NCBI GenBank assembly: GCA_900545265.1 | Contig: UQYI01000010.1 | Coordinates: 1 to 64,000, forward strand | Reading direction: 5' to 3' | DNA from: an uncultured Eubacteriales bacterium | GTDB taxonomy: Bacteria > Bacillota > Clostridia > Christensenellales > CAG-138 | Length of the DNA: 64,000 nucleotides | Shown here: in pieces, positions 51,659 through 60,821 of the stretch | How the letters are laid out: each line of letters begins with the position of its first letter | How positions within the stretch are numbered: position 1 is the stretch's first letter | Position numbers and translations under genes: made by a program | Notes under the pieces: generated by a model | What the model saw: only the letters and a program-made list of their open reading frames with translations | Databases searched by the model: none | Told to the model about the DNA's origin: nothing

Positions 51659-53849
51659 TCCGGGCCTCCTGCAGCCGAACGGCCAGTGCGGTAAAGCGGC
51701 GGCGGGACTGCACCGTGCGCACCATCCGGGCAATGGTATCCCGGCGGCCCAGACAATATACCAGTTTTTTGGCCCGGGTCACGGCGGTATACAGCAGATT
51801 CCGGTTCAGCAGCATGGGGGGGCCGCCTGCCAGAGGCAGCAGCACCGTGGGAAATTCGCTCCCCTGGCTTTTGTGTATGCTGATGCAGTAGGCCAGATCC
51901 AGCTCCTCTGCCTGGGTAAAGTCATACATGGCCAGCCGCCCGTCGTCAAACAGCACATGGAGGACCCGGTTCAGGTTGTCCAGCCGGAACAGGGTGCCCA
52001 GATCCCCGTTAAAGGCCCCGGCTCCCTCCTGCAGGGCGCCGTCCGGGCCGGGCTTCTGCCATTCCACTTTATAGTCGTTTTTGATCTGCATGATTTTATC
52101 CCCCTGCCGCAGCAGCAAGGAGCCGAAGTTGTGCTCCGGTTTTCCCAGCTCGGGGGGGTTCAGGGCCTCCTGCAGGATCCGGTTCAGGTTTTCTACCCCC
52201 AGAGTTCCCTTTTTCATGGGAGTCAGCACCTGCACATCCATAAGGGGTTCTCCGGTGCCCAGGCGGGCGCTTTCCCGCAGGCAAAGTTCCCGCACCCGGT
52301 TCAGTATCAGCTCGGGCACGTTCTGCTCCTCATAGATAAAGTCGCTGTCGCCGTTTTCCAGAACCGGCATCTGCCCTTCGTTGATCCGGTGGGCATTGGT
52401 AATGATCCGGCTGGTCTGGGCCTGCCGGAAGATCTCCGTCAGCCGTATCACCGGCACTACCCCGCTGCTGAGGATATCCCGCAGCACATCCCCGCAGCCA
52501 ACGGGGGGCAGCTGATCCGCATCCCCCACCAGAATGAGCCGGGTTCCACGGGGCAGAGCCTGGGTCAGGGCGTGCATCAGGGGCACATCCACCATGCTCA
52601 TTTCGTCTACAATGACCATGTCATAATCCAGAGGATCGTCCTTGCAGCGCACAAAGCCCTCCCCGGGGTTGTATTCCAGCAGCCGGTGCAGGGTGCTGGC
52701 TTCGGCGCCGGTGGCTTCGCTCATGCGCTTGGCCGCCCGGCCCGTGGGAGCGCACAGGGCAAAGGTCATGCCCATTTCGCTGAGAGCGAAGGTGATGCAG
52801 CGGATAATGGTGGTCTTGCCCGTGCCCGGGCCCCCGGTGATCACCAGCAGCCCGGCATTCAGAGCTGCTTCCACCGCCTGCGTCTGGGAGGCGGACAGGG
52901 TCACCCCCAGCTCCTGCTGGTATTGCGCCACATCCCAGAAGGGGTTCTGCACAGGCTTTTCCAGCAGGGTCGTGAGCTTTTGGGCAATGCTCTCCTCCAT
53001 GCGGGCCAGATAGGGCAGAAAAATGCCCTCCGTCTCGCCCACACGCCGGGAAAGGAGGCTTTCATCGGCCACCATGGCCTCCAGCGCTTCCTCCAGCAGC
53101 TCCGGATCCACCCCCAGCAGCCCCACGGTTTTCAGCAGCAGCTTATCCTTGGGCAGATAGGTGTGCCCGTATTCGGAACGGGCGTCCTGCAGGGCGTAGC
53201 GCAGCCCCGCAAAAAGCCGGGCGGCAGAGGTGGTCTCAAAGCCCGCTACCCGCTGGGCAATGGCGTCGGCAGTGACAAAGCCGATGCCCTCAATATCGTC
53301 TATAAGCTGATAGGGGTTCTCCTGCACCTTCATCAGGGCCATGTCCCCATACTTTTTGTAAAGCTTATAGGCCTGGTTCACCGTCATGCCATAGGGCTCC
53401 AGAGAAAGAAGGATCTCCCGCATGGTGCGGTTTTCCTGAAAGGAATCGGCGATCATCCGGTATTTTTTCGGGCCGATGCCGGGGATCTCCAGCAGCCGCC
53501 GGGGCTCCTCCTCCATAATGCGCAGGGTATCCATCCCAAAGGTGTTTACCAGTATCCGGGCCATGGCCGGGCCGATGCCCTTGACGGTGCCGCTGGAAAG
53601 ATAGCTTTCTATGGCGCCCAGGGTGGAAGGGGCCAGCACTTCGCATTTTGCGGCGGCAAACTGCTGCCCGTACCGGGGGTGAAACTTCAGGGAACCCTCC
53701 AGGCGCACCGTATCCCCTACGGAGCAAAGGGGAAGGGCTCCGCAGGCGGTAAAGTCTGCATTTTTCTCCTCGTCAAACAGGGACAGGACGGTATATCCGT
53801 TGTCCGTATTGCGGAAGATGATGGATTGTACAACGCCGGTGATCTCCAT
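51648..53849 (-). CDS. recD2: ATP-dependent helicase RecD2
   Basis: 733 aa. An N-terminal OB-like region and helix-hairpin-helix repeats (PGIGPKKYRMIADSF; IEGIGFVTADAIA) precede the SF1B helicase core: Walker A GGPGTGKTT, Walker B IVDEMSM, GDADQLPPVG and the terminal AVTRAKKLVY. RecD2 unwinds DNA 5' to 3' in repair. Start at ATG 53849, seven bases after GGAG; ATG 53855 is too close. Followed by comF. Confidence 0.95.
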   Translation of the reverse strand: MEITGVVQSIIFRNTDNGYTVLSLFDEEKNADFTACGALPLCSVGDTVRLEGSLKFHPRYGQQFAAAKCEVLAPSTLGAIESYLSSGTVKGIGPAMARILVNTFGMDTLRIMEEEPRRLLEIPGIGPKKYRMIADSFQENRTMREILLSLEPYGMTVNQAYKLYKKYGDMALMKVQENPYQLIDDIEGIGFVTADAIAQRVAGFETTSAARLFAGLRYALQDARSEYGHTYLPKDKLLLKTVGLLGVDPELLEEALEAMVADESLLSRRVGETEGIFLPYLARMEESIAQKLTTLLEKPVQNPFWDVAQYQQELGVTLSASQTQAVEAALNAGLLVITGGPGTGKTTIIRCITFALSEMGMTFALCAPTGRAAKRMSEATGAEASTLHRLLEYNPGEGFVRCKDDPLDYDMVIVDEMSMVDVPLMHALTQALPRGTRLILVGDADQLPPVGCGDVLRDILSSGVVPVIRLTEIFRQAQTSRIITNAHRINEGQMPVLENGDSDFIYEEQNVPELILNRVRELCLRESARLGTGEPLMDVQVLTPMKKGTLGVENLNRILQEALNPPELGKPEHNFGSLLLRQGDKIMQIKNDYKVEWQKPGPDGALQEGAGAFNGDLGTLFRLDNLNRVLHVLFDDGRLAMYDFTQAEELDLAYCISIHKSQGSEFPTVLLPLAGGPPMLLNRNLLYTAVTRAKKLVYCLGRRDTIARMVRTVQSRRRFTALAVRLQEARNED

Positions 53850-53855
53850 ACGCAT

Positions 53856-54333
53856 TCTCCAAAGTCAGATACAATAAGTCAGGGTAAAAGCGTCTGTCCC
53901 CAGGGTACGGGGCAGCGGGCTTTGCAGCCGGGAGCACAGCCCCTCGTCAAAGCATAAAAAGCGGATGACCAGGCAAAAACGGTCATGCTCTGCCGGAACC
54001 GTGGGGCAGGGGCAAAGAACGGGAACAAGGCCTGATGGCATTGCAGCCATTCACAGGGACAGGGTACTCCAGCGGAACCGGGATGAGGATTTTGCGGCAA
54101 AAGCAGCAAAAATCTGTCCGGAAAAGCCCAAGCAGGCCTTTCTTCACGGGAAGCGGACTTCCGTCCGGCCGAAGAACACCGTCCATGCGATTTCTGCCGA
54201 CGCAAAGCAGGCAGAAGTGGCGGGGGACGCAATTCCTCGCCGAACCGGGAAAGGGATCCAAAGGCACAATACACCGCCGGAATTGGGAAAAGGGGCCTCG
54301 CCCGATGGGAGCCGTTAAAATGCGTGCGTCCGG
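53856..54333. other. Gene-free stretch
   Basis: 478 bases between recD2 and the permease gene. Several open frames occur but none has coding character, a ribosome site or a recognisable family. No cloverleaf element. Confidence 0.4.
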
Positions 54334-55184
54334 TCAGGGCAGGAGCTGCAGCAGGCTCCCGGCGACTACGGCGGCCACATAGCATACCCCCAGCAGCAGG
54401 GCCCAGCTGTGCAGCCCCCGCTTGCCCTTGAGCAGCACCAGCATCCCCAGCCCGGCGCTGGTGCACAGCCCCCCACCAGAGAACCGAAGCTGAGCAGAGA
54501 CTGCATATACAGCTCCACCAGCACTACGGATACGGCGCAGTTGGGGATCAGCCCCAGCAATGCCGCCAGGAAGGGCTGGAAGAACCCGGCCAGCAAAAAC
54601 TTTTCCATGCTGGCCCGGGGCACCAGATCCATCAGCAGGGTCAGGGCAAAGGTGGCGGCAAACAGCACCGCCCATACGCTCAGGGTGTGTTTGCAGGTCT
54701 CCCACAGCAGCTCCTTTATATCCGCCTTTCGGGCATGGCAGGTGTGCTCCACGTGGAGGGCCTCAAAATCCGCCTGCTGACGGGTCTGCTTATAGAAAAA
54801 GTCCAGCCCGAAACCGGCGATGCAGGCCACCAGCACCTTAACGGCCACCAGCTTTCCGGCCAGAGCCAGTCCGCCCGGCTGAGAAAGGAGCACGGGCACC
54901 GCTTCATCCGAAGTGGAAAGAAACACGGCTACCAGCGTACCGGCGGTAACGATGCCCTCGTTATACAGGTGGGCGCAGGAAACGCTGAAGGAGCACTGGG
55001 GCACCAGCCCCAGCAGGGCGCCCCACAGGGGGCCCGTCCGGCGGGAACGGCGAAGGGCGGCGGTGAACTTTTCTCCGGCCCGGTGCTCTAAATATTCGAT
55101 GAGGAAAAAGGTGCAGAACAGGATGGGCAGCAGAAGAAGGCAATCCTCATGAAACACTTCCCACAGAGTCTCCCAGAATGACAT
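54334..55184 (-). pseudogene. ArsP_2-type (putative manganese/arsenic) permease, frameshifted
   Basis: MSFWETLWEVFHEDCLLLLP starts a ten-helix permease with the family's twin signatures GLVPQCSFSVSCAHLYNEG and LIPNCAVSVVLVELY. Near 54475 the frame changes: GTGGGGGGCT has six G where seven would join LVGG to LCTSAGLGMLVLL and the last helices, ending at 54334. As sequenced the protein loses its last 50 residues. Substrate suggestions in this family (manganese, arsenic) are unproven. Confidence 0.75.
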
Positions 55185-55268
55185 ATGCAATAAAAACCTT
55201 CCTTTCGGAAAAATGTGCCCGCCATGAGTCACACAGCGGGCACAAACAGGAATATGCGCAAATGCGGA

Positions 55269-56657
55269 TCAGAATACCAGCTTCTGCTCAATGTAAGCCC
55301 GCAGCTCGCCGATGGGCATGCGGATCTGCTCCATGGTATCCCGGTCGCGGACGGTAACGCAGCCGTCGGTTTCGGAATCAAAGTCGTAGGTGATGCACAT
55401 GGGCGTGCCGATCTCGTCTTCCCGGCGGTACCGCTTGCCGATGGAGCCGGTCTCGTCAAAGTCTACCATGAAGTATTTGGAAAGCTCTGCATGTACTTCC
55501 ATGGCCTTTTCGGAAAGCTTCTTGCTCAGGGGCAGCACGGCGGCCTTGAAGGGGGCCAGGGCCGGATGCAGATGGAGCACCACCCGCACATCGCCCTTAT
55601 CCAGCTCCTCTTCGTCGTAAGCATCGCACAGGAAGGCCAGCGCCACCCGGTCGGCGCCCAGAGAGGGCTCCACACAGTAAGGAACGAACTTTTCCCCGGT
55701 GAAGGGATCGGTATACTCAAAGCTTTCGCCGGAGACCTTGGCGTGGCAGCTCAGGTCATAGTTGGTGCGGTCGGCAATGCCCCACAGCTCGCCCCAGCCG
55801 AAGGGGAAGGTGTATTCGATATCCGTGGTGCCGGTGGAGTAGAAGGAGAGCTCCTCCTGTTCGTGCTCCCGCAGGCGGATGTGGGCTTCCGTCATGCCCA
55901 GGCTCAGCAGCCAGTTTTTGCAGAAATCCTTCCAGTAGCGGTACCAGTCCATATCCGTGCCGGGGGCGCAGAAGAACTCGCACTCCATCTGCTCAAACTC
56001 CCGGGTGCGGAAGGTGAAGTTGCCCGGGGTGATCTCGTTGCGGAAGGATTTGCCCACCTGGCAGATGCCGAAGGGCAGCTTTTTGCGGGTGGTCCGCTGT
56101 ACGTTTTTGAAGTTTACAAAGATGCCCTGGGCGGTTTCCGGCCGGAGATACAGCTGGCTGGCGGAATCCTCCGTAACGCCCTGAAAGGTTTTGAACATCA
56201 GGTTAAACTTGCGGATGGGGGTGAAGTTTTTGGCGCCGCACTGGGGGCACACGATGTCGTGATCCGCAATAAAGGCTTCCATCTCTTCGTTGCTCATGCC
56301 GTCGGGATGGAGATCCTCCAGGCCGTGGGCGGCGGCGTAATCCTCAATGAGCTTGTCTGCCCGGTGGCGGGCCTTGCAGCTTTTGCAGTCCATCAGCGGA
56401 TCGGAAAAGCCGCCTACATGACCGGAGGCCACCCAGGTCTGGGGGTTCATCAAAATGGCGGCGTCCATGCCCACGTTATAGGGGCTTTCCTGTACGAACT
56501 TCTTCCACCAGGCCTTTTTCACGTTGTTTTTGAATTCCACACCCAGGGGGCCGTAGTCCCAGGTGTTGGAGAGACCGCCGTAGATCTCGCTTCCGGGGAA
56601 AATGAATCCTCTGTTCTTGCACAGGGAAACGATCTTGTCCATTGTGGCTTTGGTCAT
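55269..56657 (-). CDS. glyQS: Glycine--tRNA ligase (homodimeric type)
   Basis: 462 aa single-chain class II enzyme. Motif 1 region (GPLGVEFKNNVKKAWW), motif 2 (FRNEITPGNFTFRTREFEQM) and motif 3 (LGADRVALAFLCDAY) are present, plus a zinc site CKSC...CPQCG. Charges tRNA-Gly. The start at ATG 56657 is nine bases from GGAG; longer frames overlap the ribosome site. No T-box leader is visible. Confidence 0.96.
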   Translation of the reverse strand: MTKATMDKIVSLCKNRGFIFPGSEIYGGLSNTWDYGPLGVEFKNNVKKAWWKKFVQESPYNVGMDAAILMNPQTWVASGHVGGFSDPLMDCKSCKARHRADKLIEDYAAAHGLEDLHPDGMSNEEMEAFIADHDIVCPQCGAKNFTPIRKFNLMFKTFQGVTEDSASQLYLRPETAQGIFVNFKNVQRTTRKKLPFGICQVGKSFRNEITPGNFTFRTREFEQMECEFFCAPGTDMDWYRYWKDFCKNWLLSLGMTEAHIRLREHEQEELSFYSTGTTDIEYTFPFGWGELWGIADRTNYDLSCHAKVSGESFEYTDPFTGEKFVPYCVEPSLGADRVALAFLCDAYDEEELDKGDVRVVLHLHPALAPFKAAVLPLSKKLSEKAMEVHAELSKYFMVDFDETGSIGKRYRREDEIGTPMCITYDFDSETDGCVTVRDRDTMEQIRMPIGELRAYIEQKLVF

Positions 56658-56784
56658 GGCTTCCATCTCCTTTATGGTGAATTGAATCTTTTTATCCTGA
56701 TACAATTATAATCGACATGGCCGATTTGTCAAGGAAAACAGGCCTGGGGCCCGGTTTTTCGGGGCAGAACCGTATACGAAAGGC

Positions 56785-56875
56785 GGGGGCGCACTGCGTG
56801 CCTGGCGGCACGCCTGCGGGGGGCGACGCCCCCCCGCAGAGTTCCGGCGGCCAAGCCGCCGGAACGTGCGCCCCC
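56785..56875. repeat. GC cloverleaf element 9
   Basis: Outer GGGGGCGCAC (56785-56794) with GTGCGCCCCC (56866-56875). Arms 56796-56813, 56814-56839 and 56841-56865 (11 bp). GTATAC flanks on both sides. Confidence 0.92.
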
Positions 56876-56891
56876 GGGCCCCGTATACCTC

Positions 56892-57824
56892 TCAGCTTCC
56901 GTACCGCTGCAAAAAGGCCAGCAGGTGGCTCCGGTAGTCGGCTTCCCCCACATACCAGCTGGCGCAGTGACCCGCGTCCTTTACGGTAAGGAAGTCCTTC
57001 TCCGTATGGCAGCGCTCCGCATTGGCCCGGCCCATTTCATAGGGCACCAGGTCGTCCGCCGTGCCGTGGATGAACAGGCAGGGGAGGGAGGTCTTGTCCA
57101 GCGCCGCCAGCGTGTTCACCTCATAAAAGCTGTAGTGCCCCAGCAGCCGGGCCCACAGATCCATGCACCACAGCAGGGGATAGGGCGGCACCTTGTAGGC
57201 GGTGCGCAGGACGTGGCGGATGACTCCGGCGGGGTTGGTGTAGCCGCAGTCGGCAATGAGCCCCCGGATCTGCCGGGGCAAAGGCAGGGCTCCCGCCAGC
57301 AGCACCGTGGAAGCCCCCATGCTCTGACCGTACAAAAACAGGGGCAGCTCCGGATAGCGCAGGGAAAGCACCTGGGCCCACTGCTGGCAGTCATACTGCT
57401 CTTTGGCCCCAAAGGTGATGTAATCCCCCTGGCTGAGCCGGTGGGCCCGCTGGTAGGGATAGAGCACCGTGTATCCCTGCTCATACAAAAGCTTGGCGAT
57501 CAGGGCAAATTCCCGGGAGGGCCAGGAGCGAAAGCCGTGCATGGCCACGATAACGCCCTTTGGGTTTTCGCAGGGGAGAAGCTCCGCCTTGAGCTTCAGC
57601 CCGTCGTCGCTGGTGATCTCCAGAGTCTCCCGGTACTGGTCTTCAAACCAGTTTACGCCCTTTTCCACCCGGTCCCGAAAGGGGATCCGGGCGGAGGGGG
57701 CCACGGAGCTGTAGCGGAAAAGTTCCGTCCTGTCCCGGCGGCCCGTTCCCAGCTTGAAAGCGTAAAACGAGAAGAACAGAAACACCAGCACAAGCGCCCC
57801 CAGGGCGATCCATACATATACCAT
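56892..57824 (-). CDS. Membrane-anchored alpha/beta hydrolase
   Basis: 310 aa. One N-terminal helix (WIALGALVLVFLFFSFYAF) anchors it; the hydrolase domain shows the nucleophile elbow GQSMGAS, the acid HGTADDLVP and the base DAGHCASW. AMHGFRSWPSRE is the oxyanion region. Esterase or peptidase of unknown substrate, resembling the YqkD-type group. Confidence 0.88.
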   Translation of the reverse strand: MVYVWIALGALVLVFLFFSFYAFKLGTGRRDRTELFRYSSVAPSARIPFRDRVEKGVNWFEDQYRETLEITSDDGLKLKAELLPCENPKGVIVAMHGFRSWPSREFALIAKLLYEQGYTVLYPYQRAHRLSQGDYITFGAKEQYDCQQWAQVLSLRYPELPLFLYGQSMGASTVLLAGALPLPRQIRGLIADCGYTNPAGVIRHVLRTAYKVPPYPLLWCMDLWARLLGHYSFYEVNTLAALDKTSLPCLFIHGTADDLVPYEMGRANAERCHTEKDFLTVKDAGHCASWYVGEADYRSHLLAFLQRYGS

Positions 57825-57893
57825 ATTGAATGACCTTTCTGCTTATATGTTCGTAGTACCCCATCATATCACACAATTCCCCATATGGAAACC

Positions 57894-57922
57894 TTGACGG
57901 AAAAAAAGATACCCGATAAAAT
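57894..57922 (+). promoter_or_regulatory. Sigma-A promoter
   Basis: TTGACG (57894-57899), 17 bp, TAAAAT (57917-57922), 32 bases before the aldo/keto reductase ATG. Confidence 0.7.
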
Positions 57923-57953
57923 AAAATATATGCTGTAATGTGGAGGGCTTTGT

Positions 57954-59078
57954 ATGGATTTTTTTGAGAACGCAGTTAAACCCCTGGGCTTCGGCACCAT
58001 GCGCCTGCCCCTGAAGGAGAACGGGGAGATCGATCAGCTTCAATTCAATGCCATGATCGACGATTTTATGGCGGCCGGATATACCTATTTTGACACGGCC
58101 TATTTTTATCACGACGGCCATTCCGAAGAGGCCGTAGGCGCCGGTCTGCTGGCCCGTTACCCTCGGGAAAGCTTTATTCTGGCGGATAAGCTGCCCGTTT
58201 CCGTTCTGGCCAAAAGGGAGCATACCCCCCGGGAGATATTCCAGCTGCAGCAAAAGCGCAGCGGGGCGGACTTTTTTGATATGTATCTGCTCCATGCGCT
58301 GGATGCGGAGTATGCCAAAACGGCGGATGAGCTGGGGCTCTGGGACTTCATGCAGGAGCTGAAGGCGGAGGGGCTGATCAGGCATGCGGGCTTTTCCTTC
58401 CATGATAAGGCGGCGGTGCTGGAGCAGATCCTTACGGCCCACCCGGAGATGGAGTTTGTGCAGCTGCAGATCAACTATGCAGACTGGGAGGATAAAAACG
58501 TGCAGTCCCGCCTGTGCTATGAGGTCTGCGTAAAGCATAATAAGCCCGTCATCGTCATGGAACCGGTAAAGGGCGGCCTGCTGGCCAGCGAAAAGGGCGT
58601 GTTCGCTCCCCTGCTGCAAAAGGCGGCTCCGGACAGATCGCTGGTGAGCTGGGCCTTCCGCTTCGTACATGACCTGCCCCAGGTAAAGATGATCCTTTCC
58701 GGCATGTCTGAAGAAGCCCAGGTGCAGGAGAACATCGCCCTCTTCGGCGGACTGGATCCCCTGACGGAGGCGGAGCGGCAGACCATTGCTCAGGCCCGGG
58801 AAGCCATTCAGAAGGCGGGGGAGATCGGCTGCACCGCCTGCCGCTACTGCGTCAACGGCTGCCCCGAGGGTATCCATATCCCCCGGATCCTGGCCGTGCT
58901 CAACAGCTACAAGCGCTACGGCTCTCTGGAGCGGGCCAAAGCCCAGTATGGGTATGCCACCCGGGGCGGCGCAAAGGCTTCCCAGTGCCGCCGCTGCGGC
59001 CGCTGCGAGGGCGTGTGCCCCCAGCACCTGTATATCTCCGGCTATATGCAGGAGGCCGCCCGGCTGTTTGAAAACTGA
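57954..59078 (+). CDS. Aldo/keto reductase with two 4Fe-4S clusters
   Basis: 374 aa. (beta/alpha)8 AKR domain: GFGTMRLPL start, catalytic Asp/Tyr in YFDTAYFYHDG, and MILSGMSEEAQVQEN near the cofactor site. C-terminal ferredoxin part: CTACRYCVNGCPEGI and CRRCGRCEGVCPQHL. Such YdbC/PduP-unrelated AKR-ferredoxin proteins are common in anaerobes; substrate unknown. The next gene, a membrane ferredoxin, starts 22 bp later, so electrons could pass between them. Confidence 0.9.
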   Translation: MDFFENAVKPLGFGTMRLPLKENGEIDQLQFNAMIDDFMAAGYTYFDTAYFYHDGHSEEAVGAGLLARYPRESFILADKLPVSVLAKREHTPREIFQLQQKRSGADFFDMYLLHALDAEYAKTADELGLWDFMQELKAEGLIRHAGFSFHDKAAVLEQILTAHPEMEFVQLQINYADWEDKNVQSRLCYEVCVKHNKPVIVMEPVKGGLLASEKGVFAPLLQKAAPDRSLVSWAFRFVHDLPQVKMILSGMSEEAQVQENIALFGGLDPLTEAERQTIAQAREAIQKAGEIGCTACRYCVNGCPEGIHIPRILAVLNSYKRYGSLERAKAQYGYATRGGAKASQCRRCGRCEGVCPQHLYISGYMQEAARLFEN

Positions 59079-59100
59079 AATCGACCCAACGGAGAAAACT

Positions 59101-59934
59101 ATGCCATCCATAGGTAAAAAAAAGATCCTGGGGCCCCTGCTGCTGTTCCTTCTGTTTGAAGGGGTGGCGGTGACCCTGTGGCTGACCAAGGGCGACTCTT
59201 TCTATCTGTTCAACTTCAGCTACATCGGTCTGTGTCTGGCGGTGTGCGTGTATCTGTATGGCTGCCGCTTTCCTCACGCCCGGCGGATAGCCCAGCTTTG
59301 CATCGGCAGCTATATGCTGGTGTATCTGGGGCTGATTTGCCGGGAGAACATGCAGCTGGAGGGCTTCTGGTACTATCTGTTCCAGGGCTCCTTTACCGCC
59401 GCCACCATCCACTATGCCGTGGCCAAGATCTTCGGCCCCCTGCTCTTTGGCCGGGGCTGGTGCGGCTATGCCTGCTGGACGGCCATGGTGCTGGATCTCC
59501 TTCCCTATAAGCGGCCCCGGGGCCCCCGGCGGAAGCTGGGCTGGATACGCTATGTGTGCTTTGCGCTTTCGCTGCTGTTTGTAGGGGGGCTGTTCCTTTT
59601 TCAGGTGCCGGATAAGGAAAAGATCATGTTCTGGGCCTTTATCGTGGGGAACCTGCTCTATTACGGGCTGGGGATTGCCCTGGCCTTTGCCCTGAAGGAT
59701 AACCGGGCCTTCTGCAAATATATCTGCCCGGTAACGGTGTTCCTGAAGCCCATGAGCTATTTTGCCCTGTTCAGGATAAAGTGCGATCCGGGCAAATGCA
59801 TCTCCTGCGGCCGGTGCAGGCAGGTCTGCCCCATGGAGGTGGATATGCTGGATCCTTCCCGCCGCCGGAAGAACGGTACAGAATGTATCCTGTGCATGGA
59901 GTGCGTAAAGCACTGCCCCAAAAAAGCCCTGTAA
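59101..59934 (+). CDS. Polyferredoxin-type membrane protein (NapH-like)
   Basis: 277 aa. Six membrane helices, the conserved GRGWCGYACWTAM between them, CKYICPVT, and at the C-terminus two 4Fe-4S sets CISCGRCRQVCPMEV and CILCMECVKHCP. NapH-like proteins pass electrons from quinol or ferredoxin across the membrane interface. Coupled to the AKR-ferredoxin gene. Confidence 0.88.
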   Translation: MPSIGKKKILGPLLLFLLFEGVAVTLWLTKGDSFYLFNFSYIGLCLAVCVYLYGCRFPHARRIAQLCIGSYMLVYLGLICRENMQLEGFWYYLFQGSFTAATIHYAVAKIFGPLLFGRGWCGYACWTAMVLDLLPYKRPRGPRRKLGWIRYVCFALSLLFVGGLFLFQVPDKEKIMFWAFIVGNLLYYGLGIALAFALKDNRAFCKYICPVTVFLKPMSYFALFRIKCDPGKCISCGRCRQVCPMEVDMLDPSRRRKNGTECILCMECVKHCPKKAL

Positions 59935-59940
59935 AAGACA

Positions 59941-59968
59941 GCCGCCTCCCATAAGCCGGGAGGCGGCG
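59941..59968 (+). terminator. Operon terminator
   Basis: GCCGCCTCCC pairs exactly with GGGAGGCGGC; T-rich bases follow. Confidence 0.8.
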
Positions 59969-60060
59969 TTTGTTTTGGGGTACAGCAGGACAGGCCGGGG
60001 CTGGCGGATTCCGGGGCATGGGCCGCGGGGGTACGGAGCAGCGCCGTATAAGCCGCTTAG

Positions 60061-60151
60061 GGGGCGCACCGCGTGCCTGGCGGCACGCCTGGGGGGGCGG
60101 CTTGCCGCCCCCCCAGTGTTCCACCGGCCTTGCCGGCGGAACGTGCGCCCC
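60061..60151. repeat. GC cloverleaf element 10
   Basis: Outer GGGGCGCAC (60061-60069) with GTGCGCCCC (60143-60151). Arms 60071-60088, 60089-60116 (12 bp) and 60118-60142 (one mismatch). Confidence 0.92.
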
Positions 60152-60251
60152 CGGCCCCGTTTGCAGGGAGATCCCCTTTTGCCCGGTCCTATGCCGCCGC
60201 TTCTCTGCGCAAAAAAGCACCGCCCTTGGAATGGCGGTGCCCGGGACGGCC

Positions 60252-60569
60252 TTAGTCGTCTTTCAGGCGGGTAATGGTCCGGCCCATAATCGTCTGGCTG
60301 CTGCGCCCTGCCTGCCTGCCGTTGGCGTCATAAAACAGCGTGTTGCCAAAAATATCCTGGCCGCTGCGTCCTACCTGCCTGCCGCTGTTGTCATAGTAGA
60401 TCTGGCCGCCGAAAAAATTCTCCCTGCTGCGTCCTGCCTGCTTGCCGTTGGCGTCATAGAGCACCTGTCCCCCCAAGGGATCGGGACGGGTGCTTCCGAT
60501 CTTGCGGCCATGCTCGTCATAATGGATGGTCTGCCCAAAAAAGTCTGTGCGGCTGGTGATCTTTTTCAT
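60252..60569 (-). CDS. Five-fold tandem-repeat protein
   Basis: 105 aa made almost wholly of a 20-21 residue unit, G-x-x-x-x-YD-x-x-G-(R/K)-x-x-G-x-(S/T), seen in GQTIHYDEHGRKIGST, GGQVLYDANGKQAGRS, GGQIYYDNSGRQVGRS and GNTLFYDANGRQAGRS. The unit resembles short YD/RHS strands. No signal peptide. GGCAGAAA-type purine run upstream. Role unknown; repeat number may vary between strains. Confidence 0.75.
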   Translation of the reverse strand: MKKITSRTDFFGQTIHYDEHGRKIGSTRPDPLGGQVLYDANGKQAGRSRENFFGGQIYYDNSGRQVGRSGQDIFGNTLFYDANGRQAGRSSQTIMGRTITRLKDD

Positions 60570-60765
60570 TTTCTGCCTCCTTTGCCCTTTCCCCTATGGG
60601 GCGTGCGGGATTTTCTGTACGGAAAATACACATAAGCCCCGTATCCGTTTCCATGGCCGGAACGGATACGCATATAAGCCTTTCCCTGCTCCCGGGGTAC
60701 TTTCATGAAGACTTCCCGGTGCTTTACCATGCCTGTTACTTATCCTGTATGCACCCCGCAGCAGG

Positions 60766-60815
60766 AAAAAGCCCCCGAATCTCCTGCCCGTGGGCGGGAG
60801 ACTGCGGGGGCCGGT
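60766..60815 (-). terminator. apeB terminator
   Basis: On the minus strand GCCCCCG pairs with CGGGGGC around an inner TCTCC/GGAGA hairpin, then TTTTT. Confidence 0.75.
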
Positions 60816-60821
60816 GAGAAT

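Noticed and set aside
51873..53957. Plus-str and open frame of 694 codons
   Set aside because: Antisense to recD2.
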